Shown in pieces: positions 20,419 through 30,724 of a stretch of DNA of 48,249 bases; position 1 is the stretch's first letter; every line of letters begins with the position of its first letter. The DNA is taken from positions 1-48,249 of the forward strand of contig NZ_DAIDMN010000002.1 of assembly GCF_027448985.1 (NCBI RefSeq), read 5' to 3'. Below the pieces are notes generated by a model. It ran no database searches. It was not told the DNA's origin and saw only the letters and a program-made list of their open reading frames with translations. The translations under genes and the position numbers were made by a program. This stretch comes from Sulfurihydrogenibium sp. GTDB lineage: Bacteria > Aquificota > Aquificia > Aquificales > Hydrogenothermaceae.

Positions 20419-21702
20419 TTACAACTCAAATCCTCTTTCTCCATGGATAGCTTCGTCAAGTCCCAACGTTTCTTCATCAGCAGAAACTCTCGCACCTTTT
20501 GTTATAAAGGATACAACGAAAAATAAGATAGCCGTTGTTATAGCTGTGTATAGAATAACAACAAAAATACCACCAAGCTGAACCAAAACCTGAGAGAAAT
20601 TACCAAAAAATAACCCTTTCCCTCCCGGATTGATAGAAGGATTTGCAAATAATCCGGTTGCCAATGTTCCCCATATACCATTTAGTCCATGAACACCAAA
20701 AACATCAAGAGAATCATCGTATTTTAACTTATTCTTTAACCAAAATACACCAACAAAACCTATAATTCCGGCAACAGCTCCAATGATTATACTTCCAAAC
20801 ATTCCGACGTATCCGGCTGCTGGTGTAATAGCAACAAGACCTGATACCGCACCAGAAGCAACTCCAAGCAATGTTGGTTTTTTAAACTTAAACCACTCTG
20901 TAAACATCCAAGACAAAGCACCAACAGCAGCTGCCGTATTTGTATTCAAAAAAGCGTAAGTAGCAAGTCCATCAGCTTTTAATGCACTACCTGCGTTAAA
21001 TCCAAACCATCCAAACCACAGTAAAGCTGCTCCTAAGGTAGTAAGAACTACTGAAGAAGGAACTATAGCTTTTTTACCATAATCTCTTCTTCTTCCCAAT
21101 AAGATAGCCAAAACAAGTCCAGCAATTCCGGATGCTGTTTCAATCGCTAATCCACCAGCAAAATCCAGTATTCCGACTTTTGATAAAAATCCACCACCCC
21201 ATTCCCAATGGGCAATAGGTGAATATACGAAAGTAACCCATAAAACAATAAAAATAAGCCAAAACTCAAATTTTACCCTTTCGATTATAGACCCACTTAT
21301 CAAAGCAACAGTTATAGCAGCAAAAGTTAGCTGAAACAAAACAAAAACTAAAACAGGAATACGACTATCCGGTAAAATATCGTTTATATTTATCCCTAAT
21401 AAAAAAGCGTGCTCCAAACTTCCAAATATTCCAAAAATATCCGAACCAAAGGCTATAGAGTAACCCCAAAAAATCCAAATCAAAGAAGTTATACAAAAAG
21501 CTAAAAAACTCATCGCTATGGTGTTTAAAATATTTTTTGACCTTGACATTCCACCATAAAAGATGGCAAGTCCTGCCGGAGTCATAAGCATAACCAATGC
21601 TGTTGCAACAAGCATCCATGCTGTATTACCACTATCAATTTTTGATGATTCCTCAGCAAAACTAAATAAAGGTAAAAATACAAAAGGCAAAAATCTTCTC
21701 AA
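20419..21702 (-). CDS. amt: Ammonium transporter
   Basis: 'NTAWMLVATALVMLMTPAGLAIFYGGMSRSKNILNT', 'WEWGGGFLSKVGILDFAGGLAIETASGIAGLVLAILLG', 'DDSLDVFGVHGLNGIWGTLATGLFA'. Likely start is TTG (L12 of the ORF) at 21702, with GGAGG upstream. Confidence 0.95.
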   Translation of the reverse strand: MRRFLPFVFLPLFSFAEESSKIDSGNTAWMLVATALVMLMTPAGLAIFYGGMSRSKNILNTIAMSFLAFCITSLIWIFWGYSIAFGSDIFGIFGSLEHAFLLGININDILPDSRIPVLVFVLFQLTFAAITVALISGSIIERVKFEFWLIFIVLWVTFVYSPIAHWEWGGGFLSKVGILDFAGGLAIETASGIAGLVLAILLGRRRDYGKKAIVPSSVVLTTLGAALLWFGWFGFNAGSALKADGLATYAFLNTNTAAAVGALSWMFTEWFKFKKPTLLGVASGAVSGLVAITPAAGYVGMFGSIIIGAVAGIIGFVGVFWLKNKLKYDDSLDVFGVHGLNGIWGTLATGLFANPSINPGGKGLFFGNFSQVLVQLGGIFVVILYTAITTAILFFVVSFITKGARVSADEETLGLDEAIHGERGFEL

Positions 21703-21744
21703 CCTAAAAAACCTCCAAACTGTTAGATTAATCAAGCTCTAAAA

Positions 21745-21760
21745 AGCAATTTTTATGCCA
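21745..21760 (-). promoter_or_regulatory. Sigma-54 (-24/-12) promoter of amt
   Basis: Minus strand reads TGGCAT-AAAAA-TTGCT, near-consensus for TGGCAC-N5-TTGCW. Predicted start site about 21734, about 30 nt before the TTG start. Confidence 0.75.
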
Positions 21761-21894
21761 AATTTTAAATCTTTGATAAAATTGACTTTAAAAAATTAAA
21801 TCTTACAAACATTGCACAAATTTTCAGCAACTTTATTTTTATGCATTTTATAAAAATTTAAGTTATCATTATTAATAAAAACCGGAGGTTTACA

Positions 21895-23319
21895 ATGATA
21901 AAACTACCTATGATAGTTGGAGGAAAAGAAATTTTTAAAGATGAAATTATTGAGGTTTTGTATCCATACAATCAGCAAGTAATCGGACAAGCACCAAAAG
22001 GCTCCGTAGAAGATGTCTATCAAGCAGTAGAAAAAGCAAAAATAGGTCTTTCAAAACTAAAAAAATTAACAGCTTATGAAAAGTATAAAATACTGATGAA
22101 AGTAGCAGACCTTCTTGAAAAGAGAAAAGAAGAGTTTGCAAAGACAATAACACTGGAAACCGGAAAAACCATAAAAGAGTCAAGGATAGAAGTGGAAAGA
22201 GCTATAAACACAATCACATTTTCTGCAGAAGAAGCAAAGAGGATAGGTGGCGAGGTTGTTCATTTTGACGCATCTCCAAACGGAAAAGGAAAAAGAGGAT
22301 ACTACTTTAGAGTTCCGGCAGGTATCGTATCAGCTATTACACCTTTCAACTTTCCTGTCAACTTAACCGCCCATAAAATAGCTCCATCTATCGCAGCCGG
22401 ATGTCCTTTTATACTAAAACCAAGTGAGAAAACACCTCTTTCTCCAACAATGCTATGTCAACTGTTTTTAGAAGCAGGAGTTCCGGAAGAAGCCGTATCA
22501 ATCATTCCCGGATTTGCAGATGTAGGTCAAGCTATGACAACCCATCCGTATGTGAGAGTAGTATCCTTTACAGGTAGTTTAAAAGTCGGAGAAATAATAG
22601 CAAAACAAGCAGGACTTAAGAAAATAGTTATGGAGCTTGGTTCAAACTCCGCTGTTATAGTTGACCAAGACGCAAATCTTGAAGTTGCTGCCAAAAAATC
22701 GGTTTTAGGAGGATTTGCATTAGCCGGACAAGTTTGTATATCAGTCCAGAGAGTGTTAGTCCACGAAAAAGTAGCAGACCAATTTGAAAAACTACTAAAA
22801 GAAGAAGCATCAAAACTAAAATACGGAGACCCTATGGACGAAAACACAGATGTAGGACCAGTTATATCAATAAACGAAGTAGATAGAATACAAACATGGA
22901 TATCAGAAGCGTTGGTAAAAGGAGCAAAAATAGAATTTGGAGGAGAAACACAAAAAACCTTAGTAAAACCAACCATAATATCAGATGTTCCGGAAGACTC
23001 AAAACTCTTCTACGAAGAAGCCTTTGCTCCGGTTGTTGCGGTAAAAAGATTTGAAAACATAGACCAAGCTATCTCTCTTGTAAACAAAACAAACTACGGA
23101 TTACAAGTAGGAGTGTTTACAAACAACCTTAAAAACGCATGGAAAGTAATAGAAGAAGTAGATGTTGGAGGAGTGATGATAAACGATATTCCAACATTCA
23201 GAGCAGACAACATGCCCTATGGTGGTGTAAAAGGTAGCGGAATAGGAAGAGAAGGACCAAAATTTGCAATAGAAGACTACACAGAGATAAAAGTCGTTGC
23301 CTTTGACTTAAATGCATAA
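21895..23319 (+). CDS. NAD(P)-dependent aldehyde dehydrogenase
   Basis: 'VPAGIVSAITPFNFPVNLTAHKIAPSIAAGCPFILKPSEKTPLS', 'VSFTGSLKVGEIIAKQAGLKKIVMELGSNSAVIV', catalytic Cys in 'FALAGQVCISVQRV', 'NMPYGGVKGSGIGREGPKFAIEDYTEIK'. Confidence 0.94.
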   Translation: MIKLPMIVGGKEIFKDEIIEVLYPYNQQVIGQAPKGSVEDVYQAVEKAKIGLSKLKKLTAYEKYKILMKVADLLEKRKEEFAKTITLETGKTIKESRIEVERAINTITFSAEEAKRIGGEVVHFDASPNGKGKRGYYFRVPAGIVSAITPFNFPVNLTAHKIAPSIAAGCPFILKPSEKTPLSPTMLCQLFLEAGVPEEAVSIIPGFADVGQAMTTHPYVRVVSFTGSLKVGEIIAKQAGLKKIVMELGSNSAVIVDQDANLEVAAKKSVLGGFALAGQVCISVQRVLVHEKVADQFEKLLKEEASKLKYGDPMDENTDVGPVISINEVDRIQTWISEALVKGAKIEFGGETQKTLVKPTIISDVPEDSKLFYEEAFAPVVAVKRFENIDQAISLVNKTNYGLQVGVFTNNLKNAWKVIEEVDVGGVMINDIPTFRADNMPYGGVKGSGIGREGPKFAIEDYTEIKVVAFDLNA

Positions 23320-23322
23320 AAA

Positions 23323-23351
23323 TTGTGCAACCAACCCTATGGTTTGCACAA
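23323..23351. repeat. Imperfect inverted repeat TTGTGCAA...TTGCACAA (possible operator or hairpin)
   Basis: TTGTGCAA-CCA-ACCCTA-TGG-T-TTGCACAA between the aldehyde dehydrogenase stop and glnB. Confidence 0.5.
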
Positions 23352-23426
23352 AAAATATGCAACAAAGACAGATAAAATTAATGCTAAAATATTTAAAGAA
23401 TTTGAATTTAAAACACTTTTAACAAT

Positions 23427-23442
23427 TGGCATGAAAATTGAA
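23427..23442 (+). promoter_or_regulatory. Possible sigma-54 promoter of glnB-glnA (weak -12)
   Basis: TGGCAT-GAAAA-TTGAA; -24 good, -12 has GA instead of GC. Confidence 0.45.
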
Positions 23443-23447
23443 TATAA

Positions 23448-23807
<360 letters not shown>

Positions 23808-23835
23808 AAATTTATATTATACAGGAGGTTTAACG

Positions 23836-25257
23836 ATGATACAGTGTCAAACACCAGATGATGTTATGCGTGTTATATCTGAAAAAGGTATAACATTTAT
23901 CGACTTTAAGTTTTCAGACCCGTTTGGTCAGTGGCAACACCTAACTATCCCTACTCACGAGTTTAGCCTTTCATCATTTGAAGAAGGTATTCCTTTTGAC
24001 GGCTCATCTATAAGAGGTTGGAAAGGTATTCAAGAATCGGACATGCTCCTAATTCCAGACCCTAAATCTGCATTTATAGACCCATTTATCGATGAACCAA
24101 CATTATCCCTAATCTGTGATGTTGTGGACCCTATCACAAAAGAACCATACTCAAGAGATTCAAGACAGATAGCCAAAAAAGCCCTTGAATTTTTAAGGTC
24201 AACAGGAATAGGAGATATTGCATACTTTGGACCAGAAGCAGAGTTTTTCATCTTTGATGATATCAGATTTGGAAGTGGACCAAACCACGCATTCTACCAA
24301 ATAGACTCGGAAGAAGGTTGGTGGAATACAGGCAGAGACGAAAATCCAAACCTTGGATACAAAATACCATACAAAAGAGGATACTTCCCTGTTTCTCCAT
24401 TAGACAAAACTCACCACATCAGAATGGAAATGGTTAAAACCCTTGAAGAAGTAGGAATAACTGTTGAAAGAGAGCACCACGAAGTTGCAACAGCAGGACA
24501 AGGAGAGATTAACTTTAGATTTTCAGACATAATAGGCTCTGGTGATAATATACAAAAATACAAGTACGTACTGAGAAACGTAGGATTTAGATATGGAAAA
24601 TTTGTAACATTTATGCCAAAACCATTAGCCGGAGATAACGGTTCAGGTATGCATGTTCACTTCTCAATATGGTCAAAAGGTAATAACCTTTTTGCAGGAA
24701 ATGGATACGCCGGATTATCTGAAATAGCATTGTATGCAATAGGTGGAATTATAAAACACGCAAAAGCTATATGTGCATTTTCAAACCCTACAACAAACTC
24801 TTACCACAGACTTGTACCCGGATTTGAAGCACCTGTAAGACTTGCATACTCTGCAAGAAACAGGTCTGCTGCGATAAGAATACCTGTTGGTACAGAATCT
24901 CCAAAAGCAAAAAGAATAGAAGTAAGATTTCCAGATGCATCATCTAACCCATACTTAACATTCACAGCTATTTTAATGGCTGCAATAGATGGTATAGAAA
25001 ACAAAATTCATCCGGGAGAACCTTTAGATAAAGATATATACTCACTTCCACCGGAAGAGCTTGCAAATGTCCCACAAACACCAGGCTCACTACAAGAAGC
25101 TATAGATTCTCTAAAAGCAGATAAAGAGTTTTTACTAAAAGGTGGTGTAATGGACGAAGACTTTATAAACATGTGGATTGAAACGAAACAAGCTGAAGTT
25201 GATGCAATTAGATTAGTACCACATCCAAAAGAGTTTGAACTTTACTTTGATGTATAA
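23836..25257 (+). CDS. glnA: Glutamine synthetase type I
   Basis: 'IPFDGSSIRGWKGIQESDMLLIPDP', 'HHEVATAGQGEINFRF', 'NGSGMHVHFSIW', 'NPTTNSYHRLVPGFEAPVRLAYSARNRSAAIRIP', adenylylation-type 'IYSLPPEE'. Confidence 0.98.
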   Translation: MIQCQTPDDVMRVISEKGITFIDFKFSDPFGQWQHLTIPTHEFSLSSFEEGIPFDGSSIRGWKGIQESDMLLIPDPKSAFIDPFIDEPTLSLICDVVDPITKEPYSRDSRQIAKKALEFLRSTGIGDIAYFGPEAEFFIFDDIRFGSGPNHAFYQIDSEEGWWNTGRDENPNLGYKIPYKRGYFPVSPLDKTHHIRMEMVKTLEEVGITVEREHHEVATAGQGEINFRFSDIIGSGDNIQKYKYVLRNVGFRYGKFVTFMPKPLAGDNGSGMHVHFSIWSKGNNLFAGNGYAGLSEIALYAIGGIIKHAKAICAFSNPTTNSYHRLVPGFEAPVRLAYSARNRSAAIRIPVGTESPKAKRIEVRFPDASSNPYLTFTAILMAAIDGIENKIHPGEPLDKDIYSLPPEELANVPQTPGSLQEAIDSLKADKEFLLKGGVMDEDFINMWIETKQAEVDAIRLVPHPKEFELYFDV

Positions 25258-25265
25258 AACAAAAA

Positions 25266-25281
25266 GGGGCTTTAAAGCCCC
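25266..25281. terminator. Hairpin terminator between convergent glnA and the RND operon
   Basis: GGGGCTTTAAAGCCCC palindrome preceded by AAAAA and followed by TTCTTTATT. Confidence 0.75.
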
Positions 25282-25290
25282 TTCTTTATT

Positions 25291-28200
25291 CTACTGTTTT
25301 CCAAATTTTTCTTTAATACGAAAGTAACCTTTTCTTAAACTACTTTTTAAGTTTTGATACTTTCTTTGAAATCTGTTTGGTCTTTTGTAAGTTTGGTAAG
25401 GACTTGGTTCTCTGTAAAAAAGTTTATAAACAGCAGGAAGAATAAGTAAAGTCAACATAGTTGAAGTGAATATACCACCTATAACAACAGTTGCTATAGG
25501 TTTTTGAGTTTCCGAACCCACATCACTTGTAATGAGTATAGGAACCAATCCCAAAGATGCAGCTGTTGCTGTTATAAGTATAGGTCTTAATCTTAGTTTT
25601 GTTGCTATCTCTATGGCTTTATCTATACCTTTTCCTTCTTCCAACATCTGCCTGATGTATGAGATAAGTACAACACCGTTTAGTGTAGCTATACCAAATA
25701 CAGCTATAAAACCTATAGCAGCCGGAACAGAAAGGTTAAATCCGGAGATGTAAAGAGCAACTATACCACCGATAACAGCAAAAGGAACGTTTAACATAAC
25801 TATCAAACTATCTTTTACAGAGTTGTAGTTTATATACAAGATTATAAAAATTAGAAAGATTACTATTGGAATAACGATAGAAAGTTTTTTCATAGCTCTT
25901 TCTTGGTTTTCAAACTGACCAGCAAATTGAATATAATAACCTTCCGGAAGCTTTACAGAGCTATTTATATTCTGTCTAAGTTCATTGATAAAACTTCCTA
26001 AATCTCTACCTTTTAGGTTTGCTTGAACTAAAGCGTACCTTTGACCATTTTCATGTCTAATTTTGAAAAATCCTTCAGAAATCTCTATATCAACAACTTG
26101 TGATAAAGTTACAATTTTATTTTCAGTACTTAAAATCGGAATATTTAAAAATCTTTCAATATCGTTTATGTCTTTATCTGGAATCTTCATTATAATGGGG
26201 TAAGATATAAGTCCTTCCCTTAGGTTGTTTACTTCTATACCTGCTATAGCCTCTTCTATTATTTTAAGTAGTTGTTCAACTGTTAAGTTGAATTTAGCCA
26301 GCTGGTCTCTTTTAGGAAAGATTTTTAGCTGTAGCTTACCTTTTGAAACTTCCATTTCAACATCAATTGAGCCGGGGGTTTTCTTAACTACACTTTCTAT
26401 CTGATTTCCTATCTCATTTAAAACTTCCAAATCATCACCAAAAACCTTGATTGCAACGGTTGATTTTACTCCCGATAAAAGCTCATCTATCCTCATCTGA
26501 ATTGGCTGTGTAAAGCTAAACTTTGCACCCGGTAACTCTTCTAACTTTTTCCTTAAAGCATCTTCCAACTGAGATTTTTCTTTAAACGTTTTCCATTCGT
26601 TGTATGGTTTTAGTGTTATAAAAGTTTCCATGTAGTTTATATCTTCCGGGTCACTCTTTTCAGCTCTACCTATCAATGTAAAAGCATCTTTCACTTCTGG
26701 AAAAGATTTTGCAGTTTTTTCCACGAAAGATGCAACATTTTTAGATTCTTCTCTTGTAATGTTAGGGTCAAGGTAAGTTTTAACCAGTAATGCCCCTTCA
26801 TCTAAAACCGGAGCAAACTCTGTCCCTATCCTTGTTAAAAGCCCTATGGATATCAAAAACGCAACCACAACCGATGCTATAACAGCTTTTGAGTATTTTA
26901 AGGTAAACCTTAGAATCTGTTGGTATTTGTCTGTAATGAATTTCATAATCTTAGTTTCTTCTTCTTTTTCCGCCTTTATAAAGTAGTATGCAAGTACAGG
27001 CATAAACACGAAAGCAACAAACAACGATGCAAATAAAGCAAATATGATGGTGGTTGCAAGAGGTTTGTAGTACTTTCCTTCCACAGATTCAAAACTGAAT
27101 ATAGGTATAAATACCATAGCTATTACAAAAACTGCGAAAACAACAGGTCTAAAAACTTCTTTTACAGATAAGGACAGTACTTCCAACTTTCCGGATTTTG
27201 ACTTTGAAAATTCAAGATTGTGATGTAGATGCCTGTAAACATTTTCTATAACAACGACGGAAGCATCGGCAAACAGACCCATACCTATTGCAAGTCCAGC
27301 AAAAGACATCAAGTTCCCTGAAATACCAGCTTGTTTCATAAACACAAATGCAATCAAAAGGGTTATAGGAATTGAGACTACTACAACCAAAGCTGTTCTA
27401 AAATTACCTAAATAAAAAATCATAGCCAAGGTAACTAAAACTATACCTTCTATTAACGCTTTTTCTACTGTATGTATGGCTTTGTCTATAAGGTATGCTT
27501 GGTCGTAGATAACTTTTAAATTTACACCTTCCGGTAAAACCTTGTTAACATCCTGTAATTTTTTATAAACGTTTGCTATAACTTCTTTTGTGTTTGTAAA
27601 TGTTCTTTTTACAACTATATTTCCTTGGCTTTCTTCTCCGTTTAAAGAGAAAATTCCTCTTCTACCTGGTACTTCTCCTACCTCAACATCCGCTATATCC
27701 GATACTTTTATGTAAAAACCATCAGCCGATTTAACGGTGATATTCTTTATGTCATCTACACTTTTTATAAAGCCTATTCCTCTTAAAACCAAATCTCTTC
27801 CGTTTATTATCCCATAACCACCACCTGCTACTCCAGCACCTTCCTTTAACTGTTGAATGAGGTCGTTTAAGGATAGGTTGTAGGCTATCATTTTGTTATA
27901 GTCAGGTCTTATAAGGTAAGCTTTATCTGGTCCCCATTCCATTATATCTTCAACTCCATCAACAGACTTTAACAAAGGTCTGACTTTCCACCTTTCAATA
28001 CTTTTCAACTCACTAAGTGTGTACTTATCACTATCAAGTACGTAAAACATAACGAAACTAAGACCTGAAGCATTTGGACCTAAAACAGGTTTATAGTTTT
28101 GGTCCAGTATAGATTCAACTTCGTTTAACTTCTCCATAACCAATCTTCTTGCAAAGAAAATATCCACTCCATCTTTAAAAAAGACTGTAACCTGTGATAA

Positions 28201-28455
28201 TCCAGCTATGGATACACTTCTTACACCTGTTACATCTTTAATTCCTGACATTACAGTTTCAACTTTTTTGGTTATTAATGATTCAACCTCTTCAGCAGAC
28301 AAACCTGGAGCTTCTGTGTATATGTTTACTTGAATAGGAGTTGGGTCTGGAAATGTATCAACAGGAAGAGTTTTGTAAGAGTAAAAACCAAATCCAACTA
28401 TAAAAATCAAAGATATTAATACTAATATCCTATTTGATAGGATAAAATTTATCAT
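25291..28455 (-). CDS. Heavy-metal efflux RND transporter, CusA/CzcA family inner-membrane pump
   Basis: 'PVDTFPDPTPIQVNIYTEAPGLSAEEVESLITKKVETVMSGIKDV', 'GLAIGMGLFADASVVVIENVYRHL', 'TATAASLGLVPILITSDVGSETQKPIATVVIGG'. Confidence 0.95.
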   Translation of the reverse strand: MINFILSNRILVLISLIFIVGFGFYSYKTLPVDTFPDPTPIQVNIYTEAPGLSAEEVESLITKKVETVMSGIKDVTGVRSVSIAGLSQVTVFFKDGVDIFFARRLVMEKLNEVESILDQNYKPVLGPNASGLSFVMFYVLDSDKYTLSELKSIERWKVRPLLKSVDGVEDIMEWGPDKAYLIRPDYNKMIAYNLSLNDLIQQLKEGAGVAGGGYGIINGRDLVLRGIGFIKSVDDIKNITVKSADGFYIKVSDIADVEVGEVPGRRGIFSLNGEESQGNIVVKRTFTNTKEVIANVYKKLQDVNKVLPEGVNLKVIYDQAYLIDKAIHTVEKALIEGIVLVTLAMIFYLGNFRTALVVVVSIPITLLIAFVFMKQAGISGNLMSFAGLAIGMGLFADASVVVIENVYRHLHHNLEFSKSKSGKLEVLSLSVKEVFRPVVFAVFVIAMVFIPIFSFESVEGKYYKPLATTIIFALFASLFVAFVFMPVLAYYFIKAEKEEETKIMKFITDKYQQILRFTLKYSKAVIASVVVAFLISIGLLTRIGTEFAPVLDEGALLVKTYLDPNITREESKNVASFVEKTAKSFPEVKDAFTLIGRAEKSDPEDINYMETFITLKPYNEWKTFKEKSQLEDALRKKLEELPGAKFSFTQPIQMRIDELLSGVKSTVAIKVFGDDLEVLNEIGNQIESVVKKTPGSIDVEMEVSKGKLQLKIFPKRDQLAKFNLTVEQLLKIIEEAIAGIEVNNLREGLISYPIIMKIPDKDINDIERFLNIPILSTENKIVTLSQVVDIEISEGFFKIRHENGQRYALVQANLKGRDLGSFINELRQNINSSVKLPEGYYIQFAGQFENQERAMKKLSIVIPIVIFLIFIILYINYNSVKDSLIVMLNVPFAVIGGIVALYISGFNLSVPAAIGFIAVFGIATLNGVVLISYIRQMLEEGKGIDKAIEIATKLRLRPILITATAASLGLVPILITSDVGSETQKPIATVVIGGIFTSTMLTLLILPAVYKLFYREPSPYQTYKRPNRFQRKYQNLKSSLRKGYFRIKEKFGKQ

Positions 28456-29504
28456 TTTTCTTCCTCCAACAGTTCCTTTTTAAGTAGGTTTACTCCGGAA
28501 ACAACAACTTCTTCTCCTTCTTTTAAGCCACTTAAAACATTCACTTTATCATCTGCACTTTTACCTAAAACAACATTCCTGAGTTTGTATACGCCATTTT
28601 CTTTAACTATTACGTAGTTTTTGTATGAACTTACTATAACAGCTGCTTTTGGTACTACAAATCCGGATTCTTGGATTTTTAGGAATCTTACATTAACAAA
28701 CATGTTTGGTTTTAGTGTATATCCTGAATTTTTTACTATAACCCTTACTTCATTCCTTCTCGTTTGAGGGTTTAACTGGTAATCAATTAAGATTACTTTT
28801 CCCTTAAACTCCTGATTATCTTGACTTACTATAATCGCATCGTCGTTTAGTTTTATATTTTTCACTTTTTCAGGTGGAACCTGAGTTATAACTAAAACTT
28901 CACTTAAATCAGCTATCTTCCCTATCTCCTTTCCTACACTTACAGAAGAACCTACAAAAGCGGAAATATCCAAAACAACACCAGAAACTTTTGATGTTAT
29001 CAGAAGTTTTCCATTTTTTACATTTCCGTAGGATAACAATGTTTTCTCCAAAGCTTTTAAGTTTGCAACAGCATTTTCGTACTCTACTTTTGAAGAAAAG
29101 TATCTTGAATAAGGAATAACCTCTTCTTTGTAAAGGAGTTGGTCTCTGTCTAATATGTTTTTAGTTGTTTGAACTTTAACTTTTGCAACTTCTATCTGAG
29201 ACAGTATTTGATTTATTTCCGGAGATACAACAGTAGCAACAACTTGACCTTTCTTCACAAAACTTCCTTTCTTTACAAATAAAGCATCTATCACACCTTC
29301 AACAGGAGAAGATATTAAAACAGTTTTTGTTGGGTCTTCTATAACAACACCCGGATACTCTTCTTTATCGTAAACATCTTCTTTTTTAATTTGGATAGTC
29401 TTGATACCAAACTTTTTTTCTACCTCTGGATTTAGTTTAACTTCTTTCCCATAAGAATAGAAAAAACTAACTAAAACTATAAACAAAACAAATTTTTTAA
29501 TCAT
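28452..29504 (-). CDS. RND efflux periplasmic adaptor subunit (CusB/CzcB-like)
   Basis: Signal peptide, 'SSPVEGVIDALFVKKGSFVKKGQVVATVVSPEI' (lipoyl-like half), 'GLKEGEEVVVSGVNLLKKEL'. 4-nt overlaps with neighbours. Confidence 0.93.
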   Translation of the reverse strand: MIKKFVLFIVLVSFFYSYGKEVKLNPEVEKKFGIKTIQIKKEDVYDKEEYPGVVIEDPTKTVLISSPVEGVIDALFVKKGSFVKKGQVVATVVSPEINQILSQIEVAKVKVQTTKNILDRDQLLYKEEVIPYSRYFSSKVEYENAVANLKALEKTLLSYGNVKNGKLLITSKVSGVVLDISAFVGSSVSVGKEIGKIADLSEVLVITQVPPEKVKNIKLNDDAIIVSQDNQEFKGKVILIDYQLNPQTRRNEVRVIVKNSGYTLKPNMFVNVRFLKIQESGFVVPKAAVIVSSYKNYVIVKENGVYKLRNVVLGKSADDKVNVLSGLKEGEEVVVSGVNLLKKELLEEEK

Positions 29505-30670
29505 ATTTGACCTCCTATCTTTATGTATTCAGAGTAATTTTTATGAAGTGCATCTAACAGCTCAAGCTTGTACTTCAATGTTTGGAAATAATCGTTTTTT
29601 ATACTTGTTAGCTCAAACAAAGTAATTACTTTAAGTTTATAACTTTTTTCCGCCAGTTGAAGCTGTTTTTCCAAAGTCGGAAAAACTTCTTTATCAATTT
29701 TAAAAAGTTGCTGTTTTAGGCTTTCTTGAGTTTTATAAATTGATTCATACTTTAGCTGTAATTTTTGAACTGTGTACTGAACAAGGTTTTCATACTGTAA
29801 TTTTTTATTCCTTATACTAACAAGCTCACCAGTGTATCTATAGAAAACAGGAAGTGTTGCAGATACAAAAAATCCTGATTCGTAGATATTCTTACTTGCT
29901 TCCTTCGTAATAAATCCAACAGAAATTTGAGGTTTAGCTAAGGCTTTAAAGTAGCCTTCTTGAGAGGAAAGTACCTCCTGACTTTTCAGATAAAATTTAA
30001 CTTCCGGATTTTTACTAAAATCAATTTGACTTATAGACCTAACATCGTAAAAATCACCTTCAACATCTAAAACATCAAACCCTACAAAAGAAGACAACCT
30101 TTTTAAAGATTCTACATAATCAGCTTGAGATTTTTCATAGTTTATTTTTGCGATACTGTAATCTTTCTCAGACCTCAAAAAATCTACCTTTGATATCTCT
30201 CCAAGGTCATAGGTCTTTTTCACAAAATCATATATATTTTTAGAAAATTCAAGCTCCTGTTTTGCTACATTTAAAACTTCCTTTTTGTACAAACTTTCAT
30301 AAAATAGCTTATAAACCTCAGATTTATACTCATTTATAAACATCTCAAAGTTGTACTTTGCACTCTCAACGACACCCATCGCTTCCTTAACTTTATAACT
30401 TCTGATTCCGTACAAGTACAAAGGTTGAGATATAGAAAACTCCGTTAAGTTGAAAGAGCTACTACCTTTTGATATTAACCTACCAAACTCAGTGTAAACT
30501 TGAGGATTTTGCAAACTTCTTGCTTTTAGTAGTTCACCTTCAAAACTCCTCACCTCGTACTCTTTACTCTTTACCAAGTCATTTTCCAAAGCCTTAGACA
30601 AAACATCATCAAAACTCTCAGCATACACAAAGGAAAATGACATAAAAATTGTAAGAATGTACTTTTTCAT
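29501..30670 (-). CDS. TolC family outer-membrane efflux protein (CusC/CzcC-like)
   Basis: Signal peptide; helical OEP repeats 'FDDVLSKALENDLVKSKEYEVRSFEGELLKARSLQNPQV' and 'QLQLAEKSYKLKVITLFELTSIKNDYFQTLKYKLELLDALHKNYSEYIKIGG'. Confidence 0.9.
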   Translation of the reverse strand: MKKYILTIFMSFSFVYAESFDDVLSKALENDLVKSKEYEVRSFEGELLKARSLQNPQVYTEFGRLISKGSSSFNLTEFSISQPLYLYGIRSYKVKEAMGVVESAKYNFEMFINEYKSEVYKLFYESLYKKEVLNVAKQELEFSKNIYDFVKKTYDLGEISKVDFLRSEKDYSIAKINYEKSQADYVESLKRLSSFVGFDVLDVEGDFYDVRSISQIDFSKNPEVKFYLKSQEVLSSQEGYFKALAKPQISVGFITKEASKNIYESGFFVSATLPVFYRYTGELVSIRNKKLQYENLVQYTVQKLQLKYESIYKTQESLKQQLFKIDKEVFPTLEKQLQLAEKSYKLKVITLFELTSIKNDYFQTLKYKLELLDALHKNYSEYIKIGGQI

Positions 30671-30724
30671 AAAAATCCTCCTGTAAAAATGGTATTGGTT
30701 TAAATTTATAGAACTTTAGAAGTT

